From positions 1 to 5,039 of the forward strand of contig JALXFQ010000311.1 in assembly GCA_027067235.1 (NCBI GenBank): 5,039 nt of DNA. Direction: 5' to 3'. Under the pieces are notes generated by a model that did no database searches, had not been told where the DNA came from, and saw nothing but the letters and a program-made list of their open reading frames with translations. Every line of letters begins with the position of its first letter. The stretch's first letter is position 1. The DNA is from Gammaproteobacteria bacterium (GTDB lineage Bacteria > Pseudomonadota > Gammaproteobacteria > QOAV01). Positions 1-5,039 of this stretch are shown here, piece after piece. Made by a program: the position numbers and the translations under genes.

Positions 1-1
1 G

Positions 2-241
2 GATGTTGGGGTCGGCGCTGAGGAAGCGGCCGATTTTCGGGTCATACACCCGTCCGCCCATGTGGATGAGGCTCACGCTGTTCAGGCTGCGGTGGCCGGT
101 GTAGCCCAGATGGTTATTGGCGTTGAGACTGCCGACGGCTTTTCTTTCGTTGCCGAAGGCGTCGTAGTGTTTGCGTTCGACCAGTCTGCCCAGTTCGTCG
201 GTAACGGCGACGATGCTGTTCAGATGGTCGCGGTGCAGGTA
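2..241 (-). other. RHS repeat-associated core domain (C-terminal plug and autoprotease)
   Basis: Residues 1600-1679 match the roughly 77-residue RHS repeat-associated core. It begins YLHRDHLNSIVAVTDELGRL, continues with KHYDAFGNERKA and LGYTGHRSLNSVSLIHMGG, and ends with RVYDPKIGRFLSADPNI. In TcC and Rhs proteins this domain closes the cocoon and carries conserved aspartates for self-cleavage that frees the C-terminal effector. Candidate aspartates here are at 41-43 (YDPK) and 11-13 (ADP). The motif ends in SADPNI rather than the DPIGL of enterobacterial Rhs proteins, as in SpvB-like members. Whether cleavage occurs cannot be judged, because the downstream part is missing. The window stops within two residues of the motif. 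Confidence 0.95.
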
Positions 242-3200
242 GTCGATGCCGTCGGCGGTCAGTTGGCCGCCCGCGCCGTCTCTGGTCTTGAGAATGGCGA
301 CATCGCGCCCGGCGATCTTGAGGTGATGGCGGTACTGGTTCTGGCTGTTTTTGACGTTGACTTCAAACAGGCCGTTGATGATCCAGGTGACATCGCCGCT
401 CTGGGTTTCGGTCTGTTTGATGAGCTGGCGCTCGGGGCCGTACAGCAAGGTTGAGGTCTGGCCGTTGTCGGTGATCTGCGCCGGTTTGTTGAACGGCGTC
501 CACTGGATGACCTTGCCGTTGCCCGAGAGCATGTTGCCGTTGGCGTCGTAGCTGAAGGCGCTGTCGATGCCGCCCGCCACGCTGCCCGCGCTGATGGCGC
601 TCACCGCATGGGGGCCAGCGTTGCCGCCGCCGTAGGTGTAGTCGCCGGTATCGCCTTTCTTGGTGATATTGCCAATGGCGTCGTACTGGTAGTCCACATT
701 GGCCACGCCCGCCAGTTGGTAGAGCTGCGCGCCCTGGCCCGACAGGCTGCTGTGAACCAGACGATTGAGGGCGTCGTACTGGAAGCTCTCGCTCAGGTCA
801 GTAGCGGCATCCTGGCGCTGGGTGAGATTGCCCAACTGGTCGTAGGCATAGACCGCCTGCTGGATGGTTCCGCCATGACCGATGCCGGTCTGGTTGTCGT
901 AGGGGCTGGTGGTCTCGATGGCCCCGACCTTGCCGCGCGCATCGTAGCTGTTGGTGGTCTCCACGCCATTGCCCAGCCTGAACTGGCGAATCTGGCCGTC
1001 GGCTTCATAGGCCTGAGCTTCCCAGTAAACGGTGGTCTTGCTGGCGTCGTTGCGCAGGGTGGTGTACAGCGCTTCGGCTGCCTGATTGGCCGTATTGTAG
1101 GCTTCCCAGGCGTCGTTGATGATGCCGGACAGGCGGTTGGCTTCTTGCACATGCGCGTCCCAGGCCTGGTAGTCCGCCGAGGCTTCCAGGTCCTGGATAT
1201 GGCCATTGGCAATCAGGCAATCGCCCTGGGCGTTCGCGGGCTGAAGGCAGGTTTTGCCAGCGGGCAGGTTGTTGGCCTTGGCCCACTGGCCATTGGCTTG
1301 TTCATAGGCGTGCAGGTGGGTGTTATAACGATCAGCAAAGGCGCTGGCGATATTCTGGTGGCTGAGATAGAGTTTTTCATAGTAATCGACTTTTTCGTCA
1401 AATTGGGCCGCGAGGTTGTATTCGCTGGTGATCAACCCGCTCCAGTGGTTGGCCTGGGTCGCCAGATCATTGGCCTGACCCACCAGCGTATTGTAGGCCG
1501 TGAGGTAATTCGCCGCGTCCTGGTCATACCCTTTTGCCTTGTTTTCGTTTTGCTGCGCCTTCAGATAGGCGGCTTCCGCCGACGCCTGTAACTGCTCCGC
1601 CGTGGCGGTGTCGCCCTGGGCCAGGTATGTCTGCGCCAGATCGGAATCATGCACCGCCTGCCTGTATTTGGAACTGGCATGGCCCCACCAGGTCGTGGCG
1701 TTGGCGGCCGCGCCGGAATACAGCGTCCATTGGATCTGGGCGGCGGCTATTTTGGCGTTATAAAGACCATCGTAGTAGTTGTATTGGGGTCGGTAGGTCT
1801 GTTCCGCCAGATCGTAGTGTTTCTTGCGCTCATTGAACCAGTGCAGGTATTCCTTGTAGTACCCTTTCGGGTTGCTCTGATCTCCCAGCAGGACAGCATG
1901 ATCCTGCCACTTCTTTTGCGCCGCCTTGTATAATCCGAATTCCCGAGTCGTCACTTGCCCCCAATAGGCAATCTGCTCCAGCTCATCCCTGGCCGCGCCG
2001 TTTTCAAGAGCCCTGGCTGCGGCTTTTTCCGCTTCCCACAGGGGAATGTTTTTGTCGCGCGTCTCCAGTAGCGCCAGGTATTGGTTCTGGGCTTCCTCAT
2101 GCTTGGCCTTGTACGCCAGATAGTCGCTCAGGTTGGTGCTCTCCAGCCGCACGGGATAGCCGTTCTTGTCATAGACTTCATGCACCACCAGGCCGGAGGG
2201 GTATTTCACCCAGTCGAGGCGCTCTGTCGCGCCCTGATAGCCGGTCTCGGTCACGTAGATGCCGCCGCCCAGACTGACGGTGGTGCGCACAGGCCGTCCC
2301 AGGTTGTCGTATTCCAGGGTGCGGGCGTAGCCGTGCGGCGCGGTCACCTGCGCCAGTTTGCCCTTGCCGTTGAGGGCCGTGTCCCAGGTCCATTCGGTCA
2401 CCGCCCCGGTGGGATTGCCGGCGTCATCCGGCTCCACCCGGCGCACCATGCGGTTCAGCGCGTCGTAGGTCATGGTGGTGGTCTGGCCCCTGGCGTCGGT
2501 CTGGCTGATGAGGTTGCCCCAGGCGTCATAGACGTAGGTCCAGAAGCCCATGTCCGGGTCGTTCATGGCGATCTTGTGGCCATAGCGATCATAGGTGTTG
2601 CTGATCACGTTGCCCTGCGGATCGGTGGTGGTCAGCAGATTGCCCGCCGCGTCATAGGTGTAGGTCGTCACGCCGCCCAGCGCGTCAACGCTGGTCACCG
2701 GCTTGCCGCGCGCGTTGACCGTCACGCTTCTTGTCTGGCTATTGGCGTTGGTGGTCAGCGTGGTAAAGCCCTGGTATTGCTGACGCGTCACCGCGCCATC
2801 CGGGGCAATAGTCTCCCAGGCGCGGCCGGATATGTCATAGTGGATGACGCTGGCGGCGGGGGTTGTGTTCTTGACATACGGTCGCGTGCTCCGCACCTTG
2901 CGCCCGGCGTGGTCGTATTCGGTGTCCTGGTAGATAATCTTGTCGTCAAAACCATGCGTGGTCTTGCGCAGTTCATGGCCCCAGGCGTCGTAGTAAACGT
3001 ATTCCTGCGCTTCGCCCTTGTTGTTCAGCGCCGCGATGAAGTATTTGCCCAGCGCCGGACAGGGTTCTTCCGCCGTGGCCTCCCCGCACCAGTGCGGAAT
3101 CGCCACGTCGCGCGCGCCGAGCGCATCCTGCGCGGTGCCAGTCAGCACCGCCTCGCGGCTTTTCGCGCCGAAGGCGTCATAGGCGAAGGTTTTGACCACG

Positions 3201-5038
3201 CCATTGGCGTCGGTCACCCGGGTCGCCACGCCCCAGCGGCCATCCCACTGGCTGGTGGCGCTGTGACCAAGGGGATTGGTGACGGTAACCGGAAAACGGC
3301 CATCGGCGCTCCAGGTGGTCGTGGTGGTGCGATCAACCTGGTTGTTGTTACTGTCACTGGCGCTGGTGGTCACGCGGGTGCGGTTGCCGAACCCGTCGTA
3401 GGCGTAGGTGGTGCTCACCGACAGCGCATCGCCGGGATTGAGCACTTCCGAGACAGCCTGACCCTTGATGTCGTAACTGGCGGTGGTGGTCGTGGTCTGA
3501 TCCGCCTGGCCGCTGGCCTTGAGCGTGACGCTGGTCTGCGTGGGCAGGCCCAGTATCCACGGGCCGGGCCGGTTCTCATACTGGGTGGTCTTGAGCGTGG
3601 TCCAGGTTCCGCCCGCGCCGCTGTCGGCGGTGACGGTTTCGGTATGCTGGGTGACATTGCCGTAATCGTCCATCACCGTGGCCAGCGTGGTGGTGGTCAT
3701 GGCGGCGACGCCGGTAATGGCCCCGGCGTTGTCGCTGGTCAGCGACCAGGCGTGACTGACGCCGCCCGCGCCATACGCAAATACCGTGCCCCAAAGCGTC
3801 GCGTTCTGCGCCAGGGTGGTGGTCCCGTGGCTCAGGGTGTAACCGCTCCAGGTCTTGCGGGTTTCCACTGTCATGCCGGTAAACGGCCATTGCTGACTGT
3901 ATCGGGTATGGATGGCCATGCCGGTGATGCCGTCGGTGACGGTGTGCGAACCAAAACCCAGACCGCCACGGCCCTGCACGTCGGTCAGGGCGTGGGCGTA
4001 CTGGTGCCGGGCGCTTTCCACGCCGCCGGCGGGGTTGTCGGTTTCGACTTCACTGACCAGCAGCATGGCGCTGTTGGCCGCCACGCGCGGCCAGTGGCTG
4101 TCGGCAAACGGCGTGGGGGTATAAACCGCCGGGTTCGTGGCGGCGTCCCAGGTGAGGCGGGTCTGGACGCCAAAGCCGCTGACCACGGCGGAAAGCGTGG
4201 CGGGCGCCGCGCCGCCCTGCACCCGCCCGGCGCTGTATACCGCTGTCGCGGTCCCGGCGCGGGAACGGAACATTTCCGTCAGACCATCTCCATCGAGATC
4301 AGCAGCCAGCGCGTTGCCGGTGCTGCCCAGCGCCGCATCCAGCCGCATCAGCGGCAACGGCAGGGCGGCATCGGCCAGACTGCTCGACCAGGCGCTCCAC
4401 TGGTTGGCGCTGCGCCCCCAGATCCGGGTCACGACTGTGCCGCCGTTTTCATACGATTGCACAAATTCCGGCGTACCGTCACCGTTGACATCGGTGAGGC
4501 TGCCCAGGGTTTCCAGCGCGCCGTCAGCGCGCTCATGCACCAGCGCGGCGGGCGGCGTATAGGCGCTGTCCGGGGTCCAGCCATTACCGGTATTCAGCCA
4601 CGCGGCGCGGCCCTGGGTTCCGTCCTTGCGATTGATGGCCTGCACCAGATCGACAAGGCCATCGCCATTGATGTCCGCCAGTTCGGCTTCGGGCAGACCC
4701 CGCGCGCTGGCCTGATAGTCAAACAGCACGGCGGGCAGGGTCCAGCCGCTGGCGGTGGCCCAGCCGTTGCCCTGATTGAGCCAGACATGCTGGCTGACCG
4801 CGCCGCCGGGATCGCGCGCGGACTGCACCCAGTCGCTCAGTCCGTCGCCATCAATATCCGTCAATGTGGCCTGCATGCGGCCATTGGCGTCAGCGGCATA
4901 ATCCACCAGAAGCGTGGGCGGCGCAAAGGCGTTGCTCACAGTCCAGCCGTTGCCGGTATTGAGCCAGGCGGTACGGGTTTCCGCGCCATTGGCGGCGCGC
5001 GTGGCCACCACCACATCCACCCGCCCGTCGCCGTTCAG
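2..5038 (-). CDS. Giant SpvB/TcdB-like RHS (YD-repeat) protein, partial at both ends
   Basis: A single stop-free frame of 1,679 codons covers the window and is open at both ends. Residue n starts at position 5041-3n. Domain order is FG-GAP/VCBS propeller repeats (residues 1-260), SpvB/TcdB-type linker (261-519), YD repeats (520-968), a helical insertion (969-1336), YD repeats (1337-1599) and the RHS repeat-associated core (1600-1679). In known families (Tc toxin B and C subunits, Rhs toxins, SpvB-like proteins) the YD repeats form a hollow beta-cocoon holding a C-terminal effector, usually for delivery to another cell. I infer a secreted or surface toxin-like role. The N-terminus with any signal or SpvB domain, and the C-terminal effector, are both outside the window. 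The frame is intact, so this is not a pseudogene within what is visible. The RHS identity is near certain; the biological target is unknown. It could also be an adhesin or wall-associated RHS protein rather than a toxin. Confidence 0.97.
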   Translation of the reverse strand, partial: MNGDGRVDVVVATRAANGAETRTAWLNTGNGWTVSNAFAPPTLLVDYAADANGRMQATLTDIDGDGLSDWVQSARDPGGAVSQHVWLNQGNGWATASGWTLPAVLFDYQASARGLPEAELADINGDGLVDLVQAINRKDGTQGRAAWLNTGNGWTPDSAYTPPAALVHERADGALETLGSLTDVNGDGTPEFVQSYENGGTVVTRIWGRSANQWSAWSSSLADAALPLPLMRLDAALGSTGNALAADLDGDGLTEMFRSRAGTATAVYSAGRVQGGAAPATLSAVVSGFGVQTRLTWDAATNPAVYTPTPFADSHWPRVAANSAMLLVSEVETDNPAGGVESARHQYAHALTDVQGRGGLGFGSHTVTDGITGMAIHTRYSQQWPFTGMTVETRKTWSGYTLSHGTTTLAQNATLWGTVFAYGAGGVSHAWSLTSDNAGAITGVAAMTTTTLATVMDDYGNVTQHTETVTADSGAGGTWTTLKTTQYENRPGPWILGLPTQTSVTLKASGQADQTTTTTASYDIKGQAVSEVLNPGDALSVSTTYAYDGFGNRTRVTTSASDSNNNQVDRTTTTTWSADGRFPVTVTNPLGHSATSQWDGRWGVATRVTDANGVVKTFAYDAFGAKSREAVLTGTAQDALGARDVAIPHWCGEATAEEPCPALGKYFIAALNNKGEAQEYVYYDAWGHELRKTTHGFDDKIIYQDTEYDHAGRKVRSTRPYVKNTTPAASVIHYDISGRAWETIAPDGAVTRQQYQGFTTLTTNANSQTRSVTVNARGKPVTSVDALGGVTTYTYDAAGNLLTTTDPQGNVISNTYDRYGHKIAMNDPDMGFWTYVYDAWGNLISQTDARGQTTTMTYDALNRMVRRVEPDDAGNPTGAVTEWTWDTALNGKGKLAQVTAPHGYARTLEYDNLGRPVRTTVSLGGGIYVTETGYQGATERLDWVKYPSGLVVHEVYDKNGYPVRLESTNLSDYLAYKAKHEEAQNQYLALLETRDKNIPLWEAEKAAARALENGAARDELEQIAYWGQVTTREFGLYKAAQKKWQDHAVLLGDQSNPKGYYKEYLHWFNERKKHYDLAEQTYRPQYNYYDGLYNAKIAAAQIQWTLYSGAAANATTWWGHASSKYRQAVHDSDLAQTYLAQGDTATAEQLQASAEAAYLKAQQNENKAKGYDQDAANYLTAYNTLVGQANDLATQANHWSGLITSEYNLAAQFDEKVDYYEKLYLSHQNIASAFADRYNTHLHAYEQANGQWAKANNLPAGKTCLQPANAQGDCLIANGHIQDLEASADYQAWDAHVQEANRLSGIINDAWEAYNTANQAAEALYTTLRNDASKTTVYWEAQAYEADGQIRQFRLGNGVETTNSYDARGKVGAIETTSPYDNQTGIGHGGTIQQAVYAYDQLGNLTQRQDAATDLSESFQYDALNRLVHSSLSGQGAQLYQLAGVANVDYQYDAIGNITKKGDTGDYTYGGGNAGPHAVSAISAGSVAGGIDSAFSYDANGNMLSGNGKVIQWTPFNKPAQITDNGQTSTLLYGPERQLIKQTETQSGDVTWIINGLFEVNVKNSQNQYRHHLKIAGRDVAILKTRDGAGGQLTADGIDYLHRDHLNSIVAVTDELGRLVERKHYDAFGNERKAVGSLNANNHLGYTGHRSLNSVSLIHMGGRVYDPKIGRFLSADPNI
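242..1030 (-). other. YD-repeat block 2 (RHS cocoon wall resumed)
   Basis: Residues 1337-1599 resume the RHS wall at VYWEAQAYEADGQIRQFRLG, which resembles the family's common YWxAxxxDxxGxxxxxxLGNG strand. Further YD motifs follow: TNSYDARGKVGAIE, YAYDQLGNLTQRQD, FQYDALNRLVHSS, YQYDAIGNITKKGD and FSYDANGNMLSG. Then come the C-terminal shell strands ending in LLYGPERQLIKQT, WIINGLFEVN and YRHHLKIAGRDVAI, which in relatives precede the core domain. The order and lengths look normal for the family, so the wall after the insertion appears intact. Confidence 0.92.
1031..2134 (-). other. 368-residue helical insertion of unknown function inside the RHS shell
   Basis: Residues 969-1336 contain no YD repeat. 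They are rich in Ala, Gln, Glu, Lys, Tyr and Asn, with few Gly and only five Pro, typical of long amphipathic helices or a helical bundle. Examples are YLAYKAKHEEAQNQYLALLE, EAEKAAARALENGAARDELE, AEQLQASAEAAYLKAQQNEN and DAWEAYNTANQAAEALYTTL. It is unusually aromatic: eleven Trp and many Tyr, including YYKEYLHWFNERKKHY and YRPQYNYYDGLY. The flanks (EVYDKNGYPVRLEST before, VYWEAQAYEADGQIRQ after) are consecutive parts of an ordinary SpvB-like RHS wall, so the segment looks inserted in one inter-strand loop. It has a second cysteine pair (CX9C, residues 1264 and 1274) in a Pro/Gly break between helices. No transmembrane segment is evident. I do not recognise the fold. It could be an external receptor-binding or assembly arm, or a helical cargo or plug. 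Confidence 0.8.
1217..1249 (-). other. CX9C cysteine pair in the helical insertion
   Basis: Cysteines at residues 1264 (codon 1247-1249) and 1274 (codon 1217-1219) bracket CLQPANAQGDC, between the predicted helix ending KANNLP and the one starting GHIQDLEA. These and the pair in YD block 1 are the only four cysteines in the visible 1,679 residues. A disulfide-closed loop at a helix turn is plausible, but is inferred only from spacing and context. Confidence 0.5.
2135..3481 (-). other. YD-repeat block 1 (RHS cocoon wall)
   Basis: Residues 520-968 carry a long series of YD motifs with the usual xxYDxxGxxxxxxxxxG pattern. Examples are TYAYDGFGNRTRVTT, FAYDAFGAKSRE, YVYYDAWGHELRK, TEYDHAGRKVRSTR, IHYDISGRAWETIAPDG, YTYDAAGNLLTTTDPQGN, TYDRYGHKIA, YVYDAWGNLISQTD, MTYDALNRMVRR, LEYDNLGRPVRT and EVYDKNGYPVRLEST. 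YD repeats form beta-hairpins that spiral into a hollow shell in TcB/TcC and Rhs structures. The block contains a WCGEATAEEPCP segment that resembles the WCxxxxCP stretch recalled from SpvB-like RHS proteins. The block ends abruptly where the helical insertion starts, in the middle of what would be the next hairpin. Confidence 0.93.
3059..3088 (-). other. CX8C cysteine pair in the YD shell
   Basis: Cysteines at residues 651 (codon 3086-3088) and 660 (codon 3059-3061) lie in WCGEATAEEPCP, just before the strand YVYYDAWGHE. Many SpvB/TcdB-like RHS proteins carry a short WC...CP element at this place. Here the gap is eight residues. A disulfide is plausible if the protein is exported, but this is inference. 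Confidence 0.6.
3482..4261 (-). other. SpvB/TcdB-type linker and start of the RHS shell
   Basis: Residues 261 to 519 join the propeller to the YD repeats. The stretch GFGVQTRLTWDAATN (about 4150-4180) resembles the strand after the propeller in SpvB/TcdB-like proteins. YAHALTDVQGRGGLGFG followed by SHTVTD (3932-4000) matches the family's conserved 'DxxGRGxLGF' segment. The rest is Thr- and Gly-rich beta-type sequence with runs of four or five threonines (near 3488 and 3690), without clear YD motifs. It probably forms the first turns of the cocoon wall. The family match comes from recalled consensus, not a search. Confidence 0.75.
4274..5038 (-). repeat. Five calcium-loop repeats (DxDxDGxxD), period 183 nt
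   Basis: Loops encoded at 5015-5038 (truncated: LNGDGRVD), 4832-4858 (DIDGDGLSD), 4649-4675 (DINGDGLVD), 4466-4492 (DVNGDGTPE) and 4274-4300 (DLDGDGLTE). Each fits the EF-hand-like DxDxDGxxD/E calcium-binding consensus seen in FG-GAP/VCBS and integrin-type propellers. Spacing is exactly 183 nt between the first four and 192 nt to the last. Calcium binding is inferred from the motif, not shown. Confidence 0.85.
4577..4966 (-). repeat. WLNTGNGW repeat, three copies at 183 nt spacing
   Basis: Copies encode WLNTGNGW at 4943-4966, WLNQGNGW at 4760-4783 and WLNTGNGW at 4577-4600, each exactly 183 nt apart. The DNA is also similar between copies. A degenerate fourth copy (WGRSANQW) lies at 4397-4420. 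These are the partner strands to the acidic loops in each propeller blade. Regular spacing and nucleotide similarity point to tandem duplication of a blade. Confidence 0.85.
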
Positions 5039-5039
5039 T

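Larger units (their letters stand above)
4262..5038 (-). other. FG-GAP/VCBS-type beta-propeller region of the RHS protein
   Basis: Residues 1-260 hold at least five repeats of about 61 residues. Each has an acidic loop (for example TDIDGDGLSDWVQ and LADINGDGLVDLVQ), and three are followed by a WLNTGNGW-type strand. This is the pattern of FG-GAP/VCBS repeats, which form blades of a beta-propeller. In TcB subunits of Tc toxins and in SpvB-like proteins such a propeller sits before the RHS shell and closes or gates the cocoon. The array starts upstream of the window, since the first loop is cut by the window edge, so the blade count is a minimum. Repeats decay toward the RHS shell: the fourth WLNTGNGW copy is only IWGRSANQW, and the last spacing is 64 residues. 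Confidence 0.88.

Noticed and set aside
62..454. Plus-strand open frame of 130 codons
   Set aside because: Same antisense register as the RHS core and shell. The minus strand here encodes recognisable RHS core motifs, and the plus translation is low-complexity Val/Ala/Gly sequence.
608..1591. Long plus-strand open frame (327 codons) with a hydrophobic translation
   Set aside because: It lies codon-for-codon opposite the RHS frame and stays open only because that frame seldom uses TTA, CTA or TCA; its stop at 1589-1591 is the complement of one TTA Leu codon. The minus-strand frame has clear YD motifs over the same bases.
1649..1933. Plus-strand open frame opposite the helical insertion
   Set aside because: It is in the exact antisense register of the RHS frame and ends at the complement of a TTA Leu codon (1931-1933). 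No recognisable protein or separate start signal is visible.
1031..2134. Possibility that the non-YD segment is an insertion sequence, intron or intein
   Set aside because: The frame is continuous with no stops. I saw no inverted terminal repeats or direct repeats at the edges, and no intein splice-type Cys/Ser start or His-Asn end at the boundaries. The composition is that of a helical protein domain.
3354..3890. Minus-strand frames in other registers (for example 3354-3560, 3415-3657, 3576-3890)
   Set aside because: They overlap the RHS frame in different registers and translate to Arg/Pro/Gly- or His/Arg-rich low-complexity sequence, typical shadows of a GC-rich gene.

Overview
The whole window lies inside one protein-coding gene on the minus strand. 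Read from position 5038 down to 2, the frame gives 1,679 consecutive codons with no stop, and it runs off both ends, so start, stop, promoter, ribosome binding site and terminator are all outside. I translated every codon of this frame by hand and saw no frameshift. The product is a very large secreted polymorphic toxin-like protein of the SpvB/TcdB/RHS class. The strong GC bias and the protein family suggest a GC-rich Gram-negative bacterium, probably a proteobacterium. I cannot name a genus from this sequence.

Layout in protein order (high to low coordinates): (1) 5038-4262, FG-GAP/VCBS-type repeats with calcium-binding DxDxDGxxD loops and a WLNTGNGW motif at a regular 61-residue period, which looks like part of the beta-propeller of TcB/SpvB-type proteins. 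(2) 4261-3482, the linker and start of the RHS shell, including a GRGGLGFGSHTVTD segment typical of SpvB/TcdB-like proteins. (3) 3481-2135, a first block of YD repeats with a CX8C cysteine pair. (4) 2134-1031, a 368-residue Ala/Tyr/Trp/Gln/Glu/Lys-rich, apparently all-helical segment with no YD repeat, inserted between two YD-repeat strands. (5) 1030-242, YD repeats resume. (6) 241-2, the RHS repeat-associated core domain, ending in the DPKIGRFLSADP motif right at the window edge.

By family knowledge, the YD repeats build a hollow beta-cocoon. The core domain closes one end, and in many members cuts off a variable C-terminal toxin held inside. The propeller closes the other end. The C-terminal domain that would define the activity starts just below position 1 and cannot be seen. 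The most unusual element is the helical insertion: the flanking text reads like an ordinary RHS protein that was opened at one loop to accept about 1.1 kb of foreign-looking, less GC-rich coding sequence. The plus strand holds only antisense shadow frames.
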